64,000 nucleotides of DNA from Ampelocalamus luodianensis (lineage: Eukaryota; Streptophyta; Magnoliopsida; Poales; Poaceae). Positions 14,092-26,700 of this stretch are shown one piece after another; within the stretch, counting starts at the first letter, position 1; each line of letters starts with the position of its first letter. The notes below the pieces were generated by a model that was not told where the DNA came from, did no database searches, and saw nothing but the letters and a program-made list of their open reading frames with translations. Where the stretch lies: contig CM070633.1 of the NCBI GenBank assembly GCA_036346255.1, positions 16,554,001 through 16,618,000 on the forward strand, in the 5' to 3' direction. Position numbers and translations under genes: made by a program.

Positions 14092-14403
14092 TGCATCTTT
14101 TTAAACAATTTGATTTAACTTTAAAGGCAACCTTTGAATTAATTCAATTTGATTTTTTAAAAAGCAACATTTTAATTAAACACGGGAAAATTTTTAAAAT
14201 ACAGTTAAAAATTTAATAGATCGCCAAATTAAATATTAACGTCCCGATTTTGAAAATCGGGGTGTTACAATACTTCTCTCCTATTTTTAAGATCCAGAAT
14301 GCTACTAGCTAGTACTATTATATATGGTGGTATGCAATGTAAGGTAATGTACAACGTTGCCAACAATAGTACTATGACTGATTGTACATATGGCTTGCTG
14401 CAG

Positions 14404-14490
14404 GGGACTGGTTCTTCGCATGTGAGCTCACAAGTAGCCCATGGAATCCTCGATGATGAGATTGGTTCTTGCCAGGGTTCCAAATCTTAG
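14404..14490 (+). pseudogene. Last exon of the transposase-like gene
   Basis: The acceptor CTGCAG is at 14398-14403, followed by 28 codons and TAG. The translation ends DDEIGSCQGSKS. It lies 130 bp beyond the large inserted element and is in phase 0 with the exon ending at 428. That supports a single gene interrupted by the insertion. Confidence 0.5.
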
Positions 14491-16670
14491 TGATAACTAG
14501 GCGGTTGATTCTAAGGATTATAATGCGACATGATTTTGGAGATATTATGTGCTAATCTGGAGTAATTTAGGATGATGTACTATTATTTCAATGTCAAGAA
14601 AACAGCAAGGAAAAAAAAGAAGGGAAAAATGCCTTACCAAAATCCTCGAGGAAACTGGTCAGTTACTTTCTTGTTTTTTGGAAGATTCCAAGATTTTAGC
14701 TGGAACCAATAGTTAGGCCCTTGGTTCTTGCCATTATTGTTCCCTTTTTGTATTCTTGAATTTATAATATAGTCTAGAATATTATTGTTACAATAGGTGG
14801 CATATAGATCAAGAGATTGGCCCTCCACTTAATATTACTATGGTAGGAATCCTATATTTGATCCATCCATAGTTCAGGACACAAACTAAAACCTTTTTTT
14901 AAACTTGTTTTGAGAAGAACAAATATAATGCTAAAATAATTACATGTGCATATGTGTCGTTTTAGTTATTTATCCTAGGATCCTTCTATCTTGCGTATTT
15001 CAATTGAAGCTAACATTTGAAAAAAAAAGTTAGCTAACAGGTTCATAAATTAAAGAACCCTGACCAAAAAGCTACCTACATTGCATTTTGTTTTTTTATG
15101 AAATTATTTACTTTTCTATGTACACACTATTTTTCACGACTTTTAAAGTTTTTTTTTGTATATTCTCTCTTTCCCCTCATCTATCTTCACACACAAACCC
15201 ATCTCTCCTTTCCCATCACTCTCTCCTTCAGGTCACCTCTCTCCTTTCCTCCTCACATCACTGTCCGTGCTCCTCCAGGTCCATCTCTCTCCTTTCACAT
15301 CGATCCTGTCGCTCTCTCCGCACTCGCTCTCCTTGCCCCATCGTGATAAACTAGATTGATTCAAGATGAAAAAAGTATATCATAAATTCTTCTTAGACAG
15401 TGACCATAGTGTTATCAATCTTTGTCGTCATGGATGTCTTTGGAATTTATCAACCACATCCAGTGTTCCACTGACAACCTTGGGCCTTTTCAAGCAGGAA
15501 GAGTTCAAGAAATTAAAACTAGGCTGGCCTTCACAAGATGTGGGAGGCAAATATGAGTAATAACATGCTATCTGTTACTACTATTAATTTATTGTAACTA
15601 TCAAAATGAGTAAGTTGAGAGTCACCATGTTAACTTTGAAATCTGGAATTCCCACTTTCTTTGGGACAAAAAGGACGAGAAATTCTATAACTGATTAACC
15701 GTTGTTATTTAGCGGGTCCAGATTATAGTGATACAAAATAAACTCGGTAATTAAGATCGGATCGATGCGTTACATTTGCTCTAACATGTAGAATTATCAT
15801 ATTAATTAGTAGAGAAAGGATCCATACCCAGAATGTTGTTACGAACATTAGTCATGATACTACTCTACAGTGGATATAAATCTTTATATCTAAATATTTT
15901 AAGAAAATAACTAAAATGTTGTTTTATGGGTATATTCGTATTAACGTGCACAGTGATAACTTATTAACGTGTGGTGATTCTTGCAATTGAGGATGCAAGC
16001 AAATGTGAAGGGCTACGTGATTGCGGATACATTTCTCTCTCTATCAACCGTACGTCATTGTCATCTATGCTAGTGACCACAGGATTTTATAGCAAATCAA
16101 TGTTCTAGAAACAGGTCTACAAGTCCAAATACTAAGCACTATTACTGTATAATCGGCCGGTTAGGTGGTATAATATATAATCACCAATAAGTTGGTAACC
16201 GAACTAATACCGATTACCGATTTTTACAACATTCTTGATGACCGCGCAAGGCACAACACGTAGAAGAAAAAAACATGTTTAAACACAAAGGGTGGCAAGC
16301 CTCGGTCGTGATTCCTACCATCTACATAAAGGAAATAAAATAGATCGATGGTAACTACAATATAATTAGACCACCGAATGGTAAATTTCTTGTGCTGAAA
16401 CTTTGATAACTTTACCAGTTGACCAAGGAACCATTAAACCAGGAAGTCACCTCAACTGGAAAGTTTTTGTATGCTTTAATAATCCAGGCGTTATTTTCAG
16501 TAGGTCTAAACTCTGAATGTTCTCCTGGAATAAATTTCAAGTCTCTGAATGTTCAGAATGCCATTTTTTTTTAGACTCGTTCAGAATGCCATTCTGACAC
16601 GGTCTTTGAGATGCTTGAAAAAATCGTGTGGGAGAATCTCGTAATGTACTTCCCAATAGGCATGACCGCA
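14491..16670. other. Intergenic stretch without a supported gene
   Basis: Mostly AT-rich DNA. A pyrimidine-rich block at 15150-15350 gives low-complexity Ser/Pro/His frames that I reject as genes. A 64-codon frame at 15366-15560 (starts MKKVYHKFFLDSD) has no recognised relative. It could be chance or a fragment of something older. Confidence 0.5.
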
Positions 16671-19600
16671 TGTAACATCCCAAATTTTGGTATTTTTTAA
16701 AACTTTATTTCAAATTAATTAATTCAAAGTGTTGGATTTCTTTTGGAGTTTTTGTATTTATTTAAATTCCAAATCCGTAATTCAAATCCAAATTCTAAAT
16801 CTCAAATCAAATCTAAATATTCAAATCTCAAATCCAAATCCAAATCCAAAATCATTTCCCGCCCCTCTGCTTGACCGTGCCAACCCCGCCCTAGCCGTGC
16901 CCTGCTGCGCCATGCGTGCCTGCGTGTGCCACACCCACGCCCGGCTGAACCCTGGCTGCACCCGAGCCGACGCCCATGTCACCAGCGTTGCCCACGCACG
17001 TCTTGACCGCACCGCCCACGTCGTGACACCGTGCAGCCCGCGTTGTCATCAAACCCGCCATCTCCGTGAGCTATCAATGCCCTTCATCACCCATGCATTC
17101 AAGTCTTGCCTTTTCCCATCGCCGATTAATGCCGACCGAAACCCCGCCGAGAATTCCGCTCACGTTCCCCGTCGCTCCACTCCTCGCCCGAGTCTATAAA
17201 TTGCACGCCATGACCCTCGTCCATCCCCTTCACACCCCTCTGGAGCTTCATCGTGTCGGAATACTCATCTTGCTAAGCGCCGGCCGTCACTCCGCTTCAT
17301 GCTCCCGTCACTCCGGTGAGAGTTTCGAACCCTGAACCGCGTCACGTCGTGTTCCCGAGACTCACGAGCATTTCCCCTCAAATCAATTTTGGATTTTGTC
17401 GTAGTTCGTCACCTCATTCGCCTTCTTCTTCCTTTCTGACCGAAACACCACCATCGCTCGATCTTCCTCTCCGGTGAGCCCCGAACCAAGCTTTGCGCGT
17501 CATCACGTGTTCCTGGAGATTACCCACCTTTTCCCCCACTTTATTCGGCTACATCGTCGCCGTAGCGCACCAACGCCGCCGCCATCCTCTTCCCCAACAT
17601 CGGCATCGTCGCCCCGCCGCTTCGGCCGCCCTCCGGCCACCCCAACCCACCCGGCGGCTTCCCCGGTCCACCGCCTTGCTCATCATGCACACGCCGCCTC
17701 CCTCGGGGTGCCGCCAGCGCCGCCGTGAGCCCATGCCGCCACCGCCGCCGTGTGCCCATGTTGCCACCACCACTACTGCCGTCGGTCCCGTGCCTCTCCA
17801 GTGGCGCTGCCACCACCTGTAGGTAGGGAACCCTGCTGGGGTTTCATTTTGCCCCTCAATCGGCTGCCTCACGCCATCACTCCCGTGCGCCTGCTGGCCT
17901 CCTCTGTTTTTCCTTTCTCTCTCAATGACATGTGGGGCCCTATGTCATACTCAGTAGCACTTTCTCTCTTTCTTTCTCTAGCATGTGGGTTCCATTTGTC
18001 AGCTCTGTTGTTTTATTCATCCAAAATCTGAAACAGTATATTCATGGAATATTCCCTTTTTTCCAATATTTAGGATTTTCTTTCCAACAAATCTTCCGGG
18101 TGTTCGTTCTACTTCATACGAACTCCGATTCCATCGATTCTTGTTCCTGAATTCATCTAAATTCATAATCTCTCTATTGGTACTAATTTTATAATTTTTA
18201 AATTTTATTTATTTTTCTATTATTTATTTTGTCTCGATTCGAGCGTGTAGAGTCCGACACCGGTTTGGACTAACCGACGCATTAACCTCCAACTTCGACG
18301 AAGGTGAGTCTCCCTTGAACATTCTGTACCTATAATTTTAAAATATTGTCTTCAGTTCTAAAGTATTACACATTGCTATTTCACATAAAATGATGGGTTC
18401 AAATTGTAGGCTGTTAGTTAAACCTAAAGTTGTTATTTCTTCATTTGATAATTGTTATCGTATACTTTTGTAACCCTAGCATAATAACTCCGTAATATTG
18501 ATTACAAAATTGTGGAATAGTTAAATACGATAGAATTTCTTAGACATGCTTTTCGGTCATGATCAACCTTTAGGGAGGAAAACCATTATTAATCATTATG
18601 CTTTAGTTTGGAAAATGTGTGACACATTATGCTTTAGTTCGAAAAATGTGTGATATTAGGTAATGTCAGTATTTGGAAATAAAATAAAATTGTGAAAATT
18701 GTTTAAACTAGGGCGAGTGACCTAAGTTTTGACTGTCTCGCCTGGTCGATTAAAGACCGACGCTTGTGTCTATTCAAACTGAACAATACCGTACAACCAC
18801 ATCTCCTAAATGGGAAGGATCTAGCCAACTAATTTACCATATTCTAGCATTATGCCCGCAAGCTGTAGTTATTAGGTGTTCCTTTTTGGGATTGTGCAGA
18901 CGATGGTAATTGACGTCTATGTCTGTCGGGGCTTGCTTTGGGCGATGGTAACAGACATCCATGTCCGGGTAGGTTATCCCCCATAACGATGAGCTCCGGT
19001 CGATGGTAAATGACGTCCACAACTTGGGGTTAAGCTCATCGAGTGGGTTGGTGTTAGAGCGTGATATTGTAAAGATCTTGTGATAATCACTTAGTCGCAC
19101 GTTTAAGGAAGCATGTCATGGCCGACATTATAAGTTGATTATCTCGTGTGGGTCAAGCTGTATAACCTCTACATAGTGTAAAACTATTTAAATAACCATA
19201 CCCACAGTCAAAGGCGGGCAAGGTGCGTTTTCACATGGTAGATTTCAATTTTATTTTGAAAGAAATATTTTGGGAATCCAGAAGTAGTTGGAACTTTTGG
19301 ATTGTTGTTCTAGTAGTTAGAGCCTTACTCATAAAAACTTGGCGGTTAGAGCCTCAATACTAATGACTAGTAGCTAAAACTTTCACTAGAGAATTAAATT
19401 ATTTTAATTATTGAATCTTCGTTTGTCAAATGTGTTTTATGAAAAATATTTAAACTTAAAATATTGCTTGGTGCAAAAGAACCCTATAAGCCTATTTGTT
19501 AAAACTATGCATATGCATATTTTTCTCATGACTCATGGAGTATTTATGTATTTACTTGCTACACTTAAAACAAATCTTAGAAGTCTTCAATGATACCAAG

Positions 19601-19921
19601 GACGACTACGACTACTTCGCATGTGACTTTGATAAAGGGCACCAGGAGTACTAGGCTACGCTCTCAATCGAATGTCGATAGGCAATTTGATAGAGCACCA
19701 CTCGGAGTTTATCATTTGCTGTTTCCGCTACTGTAAGACTTAAGGTCATGTGACCTTTATTGTAATAAGCGGCTTTAAGGCCAGTACTTTGTTATTACTT
19801 TTATGTTGATTCGTGATTCGAATTTGTTATCAACGCTGTATCCACTATATGCACTAGCTACTTATCAGGGTCTAATGTAGAAATACACTGAGGGTTTGGA
19901 TTCAGAAATCCGATCCCAACA
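16671..19921 (+). mobile_element. Second TGTAACA-type LTR-derived element (3.25 kb)
   Basis: It starts TGTAACATCCCAAATTTTGG, ends GATCCCAACA, and is flanked by the perfect duplication CCGCA (16666-16670, 19922-19926). The layout matches the elements at 976 and 49725: AT-rich start, GC-rich 16850-17900, AT-rich tail. The GC-rich part gives Ala/Arg/Pro-rich frames on several frames and both strands, which I read as composition shadows. No internal LTR copy is seen, so a long solo LTR is the simplest reading. Confidence 0.7.
17195..17202 (+). promoter_or_regulatory. Possible TATA box in the 16671-19921 element
   Basis: TATAAATT sits within otherwise GC-rich DNA, a position suited to an LTR promoter. 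This is a motif match only. Confidence 0.3.
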
Positions 19922-20664
19922 CCGCACGAGGTCAAGAGTTTCAATTGGTTGTAATAATATTTTTTCCAGCAGTTTTTTCCTTAGCAAATAAAAGCTTTGT
20001 GCCTAATATATGATCGAGTTGCATCAGAAAATGAAACTTGCCGCCAAAGAACAAGACAAATTAGAGAATCTTTTGCTTCGATGATGTGAAAGAATATTTT
20101 AGGAGAATGCCTAGTTCTATTTGGTAACATCTACATGTATAGGCAGGACAACTTATGCTTGGTATCCTTAGTTACGTGTCATTCTTGAGGTATTGCAATA
20201 ATGAAGGGCAATGTCAAGGCCCCTTTTGGAACAAAAGAAATTTTCCTGATTCCTAAGGAAATTGAATTATTTCCTGTGATTAAAAGTTGGATAGTATTCT
20301 CTCCTTACTGAACATCATTTCGCAAGTCCATTTCAGTCTTCTATATTTTTCCCATTTGACATCTTTCATCGACTTGTCAATCTCTCACATGCATGTTCCA
20401 ACTTCCAACTTTATTGAATCTTAATTTCATCTAGTATTGTGTTATCATACTGAACATTTCTGTCCTGACAACATTCAATACGTATCTGATTTACATAACA
20501 GAACATTTGAAACATACTAAGATGATTTACTGTAAGATAATAACGCTCCGCTCAAATAACCCTAGGGTGAACTACCAATTCTGGGTGAACTACTCTAGAT
20601 TCAATGTCATGTGCTGACGGGGATTACATACAATGCTGTAATAGGGCAGGCAGGCTGTCGAGCA
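19922..20664. other. MND1 3' UTR and downstream spacer
   Basis: Directly downstream of the MND1 stop on the minus strand. The stretch starting near 20214 (CCCCTTTTGGAAC, then alternating GGAAA and TTTCC motifs) resembles ends of grass MITEs, but I could not find its partner end. No other feature is seen. Confidence 0.4.
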
Positions 20665-20700
20665 TTACTGCAGATATTCAAAGTCTTCAGTTATCCCCAC
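20665..20700 (-). CDS. MND1: MND1 terminal coding exon (VGITEDFEYLQ, stop)
   Basis: The minus strand reads TTTCAG, then GTG GGG ATA ACT GAA GAC through CTG CAG TAA, giving VGITEDFEYLQ and a stop. This is the conserved C-terminus of plant MND1. It is in phase 0, matching the exon 9 donor at 45667. It is far too short for ORF finding and was found by looking for the missing C-terminus. The 3' UTR should continue leftward from 20664; no certain poly(A) signal was identified. Confidence 0.9.
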   Translation of the reverse strand: MGITEDFEYLQ

Positions 20701-23700
20701 CTGAAATTTTACAGAACACACATCAGAATAGAGAAGGAGAGAATTCTGAAAAGGTTAAATGTCTTGTGGAGGAAACGAGGAAATGGTTCAGTCAAAGCTA
20801 CTAGTGTGAAAAAAAACAGCTTACACTTCTTACTATAACATGATCCAAAACTTTAGCTGCTACATGTGATGTAAAGAAAAGTAGACTACTGTATCATCAC
20901 TTACAAACATTTCAATTTTTTTACAAACAAGTTTCTTTTTTCAGTGAGTACAAACTACAAAAAGAACGACATAAGCTTCTGAATTCTGATATGGTATTTG
21001 ATTAGGTTAGGCAACATGACACATTTTTTACTGTTCAGTTCTTATAAATTAATCACCAAATCAATCAAGCCAAACACATACAGTGTATGAGTTCTCTACA
21101 GGACAAAATGCTTTGCAATTTAAATGGGCAAGCAAGTTTGAGGGATATGCTTCTTTAAGATGCTCAGCTTAATTAACAGCATGAAAGGCCTCATGTAGCT
21201 GCACTGCTCCATAGATAAGAGATTATATAAGAAAAGCCACATTTAGTCCATGAAGATATATAAGCTGCAGACTTAATGGGATGTCTAATGACAGTGATAA
21301 CCTTGGTATGGTAGAAGAAGATAAGACGACAAATAGTAAGAAGCACAAGGTAACAGATGGACATGGTTTAGGCAGTCTCACATCATTAGCATGACCTCCA
21401 AGTGATTGTACACTTAATAATATAATTGAAAAAGAAATCAAGAGCAATATGTACACTGTTATGTGGGGGCCAGACCTACCGGTGGCGCACCAAGCAGCAA
21501 TTCCATTAGATTTCATTAGGATAATTTTGTTTAAATTGGAAAGGCGTTTGGAAAGCGATCCTCGCTTTCCTTATCTGTTATTTGGAAAGCAATCCTTCAT
21601 ATTGCATTTAGTTTGGAAAGAGATCCTTTTGATCTCCTTATCTATAACACCTCTATTTAAAGAGAGGTGAGCTTTGCTTAGAAGCCAAGAAAGAAATAAA
21701 GAAGTCGCTTCTCCCTACCTCCTCTATACCCTCTCCCCTTGCTGCTGGTGGCTTGAACCCTAGGGTTCTTGCGCACAACAACTTGGTATTAGAGATGCCA
21801 AACTCTGATCCCAGGGATGATACTGCCAACACCATGGCGACCATCCTGCAGACACTTGGTGCAATGCAAAATCAGATTGCAGAAGGCATGCAAAAGATGA
21901 CTAATCTGCAAGCTAAGGTCGCCAACTTGGCCAGGCAGGGTGCCGTCACCAATGCGGGCCTCATGATCATCGAGAAGAAATACGAGGATGGTCTTGTGCC
22001 ATTAGTAGGGCTTCTTCCTTGCCGACCCGCCACCGCATCATCATCTCCACCTCCAGCAACCCTCCCCACCACGACTACACCATCATCCATGATCCCTCCC
22101 ACCCTACCTTCACCCGAAGCCACCACCTCGCATAACACCTTCCACCCCCACATCCTACCGCTCCCCACATATATCCCGCCCCCACTAGTACCATCGCCAT
22201 CTCTCCCAACTGCCATCACTCAATCCGCATCCAGCGTTCGCCGTTTCCATAAACTAGAGTTCGCGACTTACGATAGCGAAGATGACCCATTGGCATGGTT
22301 GAACAGATATGAACAGTTCTTTTGTGGCCAACGCACTAATGAGGCTGACAAAGTATGGCTCACGTCATACCATCTCACCCGTACCGCTCAACAGTGGTAC
22401 TACCAACCAGAGTGTGATGAGGGAACGCCACCTGGCCACAATTCAAGGAGTTCTACCATCTCCGTTTCGACACTCCCATCCGGAGCAACCCTCTGGACGA
22501 ATTGGCCTGGCTGCGACATGAGGGTTCAGTCAAAGAGTTCTAGGATAAGTTTCTGGCCCTTCTCTGCCGTGCCGATATGCTTAGCACCCACCAACAAGTC
22601 CAGCTCTTCACATCCGGCCTAAACGACTTTCTTCGCTCGGACGTCGAACTTCAACACCTGGCGAACCTCCAAGTCGCCAAGAGCCTCGCCCGTGCTTACG
22701 AGAAGCGAACGCAGCTCACAGGCAGCAACACACCCACGTCTACCGCTTCGTCCCAACGACCATGGCGCCCTTCGAACCGCCCGTCGATCCCGTTGCCTGC
22801 TGGTCCACGGCCGCCGAACGACGTGCCCAGCGCCACGAGTCCAGGCATGGGCCAACGGCCTCCCCAGCCGTTCCGCCACCTCACGCCGACTGAGCTAGCC
22901 AACCACCGTTCTAAAGGTCTTTGTTACAATTGCGACGAGAAATTTGTTGTCAGACATCGCTGCAAACATTCGTTCGTCACCTACATCGACATGGGCACCA
23001 ACCCAATGGTCCTCGACGACATCCCCTACGACACCGAACAGGACCCCATCTCCCACAATGCCCTCATGGGGATCCAATCGAGCGACACAATGCAGCTACG
23101 CATCCGAGTGGGCACACACGAGTTCATTGCTCTCGTCAACTCAGGCTCTACTCACAACTTCTCCAGTGCCGCCACAGTCAAGTCAACCGAGATGACGTTG
23201 TCTCCCCGCCAACACCTCACCGTTGCAGTGGCAAACGGCGAGCGCCTACCCTGTGCCAGCCAGCGTGTGCCTCGATCTCCTGCTTCATGTGGACAACAAA
23301 GCTTGCAGCATCGATGGCTACGCCATCACGTTGGATGGATTCGACGTTGTGGTTAGCGTATAATGGTTGCGCACTTTGGGTCCCATCCTGATGAGGACAT
23401 CACAACCCTTGACACAACACCTCTATCACGTAAGCCACAAGTAATCTAGAAGATGCAAGAGCGGCTACTTCATGTACACCTGAAGATACTCCACGTAAAC
23501 TAGAAGGTGCAAAAGAGGAGGACATGTCACATAAACCAGAGGATGCAAGACAAATAGAATACCAAGGACCTATCACTAGAAACCGAGCTAAACAAATACG
23601 TGACCAGGTGAATGCTAACTTATGTCTCGTTCCAGATTTTAATAACTTAGTCGTGCTTCCAATTTCCACTTCTTTGATTGAGCTTAGGTGCAATGGAAAG

Positions 23701-26700
23701 GATGATGGAGAGGGGTTACATGCTTGAGGATGGTTCACGTTAATCACAGTTGATACTGTCCGTCTGATTTCTTGTGACTTCCGTGCAATTCTAGATGACT
23801 TGAATAGGCATGGGCCATATTGATGGAAAGCTTGTGAAGTCTAGTTTCCATTGGTTCAAACCGTGCATCATTTGGATTTCCGTAACAAAAGTTATGACCA
23901 TTTTGGTGGAAGTTGTACAGTTTGTCAAGTGTTGCGCAAGAATTGAAGAGACTTCTCAAATGTCTCACCATGCTAACCCTTTGGCTAACCAAGAAAACCT
24001 TTCAGCTGGTGATTAGCATTCACACCTAAACTAGAAGGGTTGTTCCTAGTATAAATACCTATGCACTCCCAACTATTTCGGAACTTTTGATCAACTAGTC
24101 AGAAATATGATATTGCAGCAAGACTGCTAGTGTTCTTAGCACCATTACTCTTGTGAGTTCTCTTGGATTCGTGAGGATCCCCTGGGTTCCCCCTAATTCG
24201 TGCTCTACGGTTCCGGTTATTTTGTGTGGATTGGTCCTGATTTGTGGTTATACGATTGTGTATCCACATCCACACCATTTGGTATTAAAGCTTCCATTGA
24301 CATGGTAGGATCTGTTATCTACAAATCATTTTTTTCCATCTCTAGGTTTTTCACATTTTCTTCCATATCCTAGAGTCCAAAAGCCCTAAAAAAATTACCC
24401 CAAAAATTATCCAAGCCTTTGTTGTGGTATTGAAAATTTAATGTTGTACGTAAACCATGTTTGCTAGTCATTATCATGTTCTCGCACCATAGATATCTTT
24501 GTAACTTGCTAAATCCTCTGTTTCTGTCGTAGTAAGTGTTTGTTGTTAAAAAACAGAGAAGAAAGAAAAAACAAGGAAAAAATCAGAGAGAAGAAAGAGA
24601 GTTGTGCAAAGTATCTTTTCAGATGTAGCAAAGGGTTGCATTATAGCTAGATTTTGGTGTGACGGTCCAGCATCGTTTACGTGCTTTGCTTGGTTTACGT
24701 CTACTGGATTTCAGTACTACATGTTAGATATGACTTGTATAGAGTGTTCTTTGCATATTTTCATACACATGTATCTTGTATATGTTGGCCTTCAGGCCCA
24801 TTGGAATAGATAAGAGTTCATTCCAACATGGTATCAGACCTAGGGTTAGGGTTTTGAACCTAAACGCCGTCGCCGCTGCCGCCGCAGTCCCCGCGCCCGC
24901 CCGTGCTCTACTCTGCTTCTTCACATCGTTCGACTGAAGCTGAAGACGGCGCCACCAAATCCGTCAGATCCGTGCTGACCGCGACCGATCCCAGGGCCCA
25001 GCTTCTTCCCCGTCCGAAGCTTCTTCCCTAATGCGCTAGATCCGTACCGCCGCATCCTAGACACGCTGCTGCGCCCTCCTCCACACCCCCGCCATTAGGG
25101 ATGGCAATTGTGCCCGATTACCCGCGTGCCCGCGGGTAAATACCCTAATGGAGCTGGGTATAGGTTGTTTTCTTTGCCCATGGGCATGAACACGGGGGAA
25201 ACTCTCTGCCCGTCGGGTAAACGGGCACGGGCATGGGTGAGCTCCACCCGTACCCATCTCGCCCGTTAACCGCGATATAAACTAACAGGTGGGTCCACTA
25301 AAACCCTAGGGTTAGTCACTCACTACTCACCCTCACCGTCTCACGGTCTCACCTAGTCACAAAGACACATACTCACCCTCTCTCCCCAACCCCGATTCCC
25401 ATTTCCCAGCCGCCACCCACGAGCACAAAGCGTCAAAGCGAAGCCCCAATTCCTCCATTCCTCCTCCCAGCCGGTTGCCTTGCATGTCGTCCTCTCGGTC
25501 GGCTGCCGCCGCTCCTCCTCCTCCTCCCGGCTAATCTCCTTCTCCAGATCCGCTCCATCCTCCTCTCAGCCCGCTGCCACCGCTCCTCCTCCCGGCTGAC
25601 CTCCTCCTTCTCCAGATCCACTCCATCCTCCTCCCGTGTTTGCCTTCCATGCTAGTCGCTCCTCCTCCCGGCTGACCTTCTCCTCCAGATCCGCCCCGCC
25701 CTGACCTCAAAGCTCGACCGAGGTTCTACTGAACCAGGTGAACATGTGCATAGTCCTTGCGTGGTTTTTTTACTGATAGTGCTGCAGATCTTGCACATCC
25801 TGGTAGGTAGTTGCTCATGCCTATTTGTGCCATTTCGTATGCAGGATCTAGTACTTGGTTTATTTAGTGCCGCTGAAATGTTTTAGATGCCGTCATGATT
25901 CATGACTCCGGAATCTGGAGGCATATACTATTGTTTATTTGTTTATGTGGTTGAATTTTCCTAGGGAGTGAGCTCATTCACTGACTTGAATCATGTATAT
26001 AGCAGTGCTCTAGGGGTGTGAACTGCTTCTTGTGCCTCTTGCCAGCATGCTTAATTGCCTTGACAAATTCATTCTTCAGATAGAAGTAGTAATCCTAGCA
26101 CATCAAGGAGTACTACTACGAGTTGCCTTACAATTCATTCTTCAAACAAGCAGGCTTGACAATTCATTCTTCAGACAGATCGAATATGATTGACTGACCA
26201 AACAAGCAGCTCACCTTGACAATTCATTCTTCAGTTAGAAGTAGGAATTTTATTTGCAGCAAAAATGTTTATGTTCTACGGACTATGCTCCAAGCAAGAT
26301 ATTTATCATTGGCCAATATGACTGGTATACCGAATATACTGCACAGCTAGGTGAAAAATATTTATCTCTGTTTGTGTCGAATATGGCCAAGAGCCTGTAT
26401 GTAACAAACAAATGACTTTATTAGTTGTTGATTGTGTGATGCACTATTGATGTGTGAATTGTGATAAACTTGATGTGCATTGTTTATGTGTGACGTGCAT
26501 GCTCGTGGGCGATGGGTACCCACGGGCGGCGGTGCATTGTTCACGGGTAAACGGGCATGCCCGCAGGCGACGGGTATGGGCCAGGTTCTTCGCCCGTCGT
26601 CTTTCGCCGGCATGCCCGTGGGGGGAAATCAGGGTCGCGGGCATGGGTATGGGCGAGCACTACCCGTGCCCGCCGCGCCCGATTGCCATCCCTACCCGCC

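Larger units (their letters stand above)
976..14269 (-). mobile_element. Large LTR-derived element, TGTAACA type (solo LTR or LARD-like), with nested gypsy
   Basis: On the minus strand the element starts TGTAACACCCCGATTTTC and ends CCCCACA. It is flanked by the perfect 5-bp duplication ATACT (971-975, 14270-14274). Without the nested gypsy it is about 5.4 kb. It has no coding capacity that I can support. Its layout is AT-rich start, roughly 1.5 kb GC-rich, then a long AT-rich tail, as in the elements at 16671 and 49725. A block containing GACGAGGCTATTCGAATAG near 1790 recurs near 50485 in the third copy. I found no internal terminal repeat, so a long solo LTR or a large retrotransposon derivative fits best. 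Confidence 0.7.
1..14490 (+). pseudogene. Decayed En/Spm-type (Ptta/Transposase_24-like) transposase gene, 3' exons
   Basis: Exon 1-277 reads DGKVLYTIGGGLPHG, then NGVVKKTDVIATAKGRNVRPS, then after a frameshift MSYRALLQENAQLHQ. This pattern is typical of plant En/Spm-type transposase C-termini. Exon 357-428 (acceptor ATGCAG, donor GTTAGA) gives MLFQKLGEEPPAKMM and onward. Exon 14404-14490 ends in a stop. The last three pieces join in phase 0. Stop codons near positions 10 and 43, the frameshift near 205 and a TGA near 248 show it is dead. Bases 429-975 are its intron, with nothing else visible. The last intron was split by the 976-14269 element. The family call rests on recognised motifs. Confidence 0.6.

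Noticed and set aside
15088..15354. Three overlapping plus-strand frames rich in Ser, Leu and His
   Set aside because: All three frames are open only because of the CT-rich composition; no domain.
16729..17872. Long frames on both strands in 16.7-17.9 kb
   Set aside because: Composition effect of the GC-rich middle of the 16671-19921 element; the same layout is non-coding in the other two copies.
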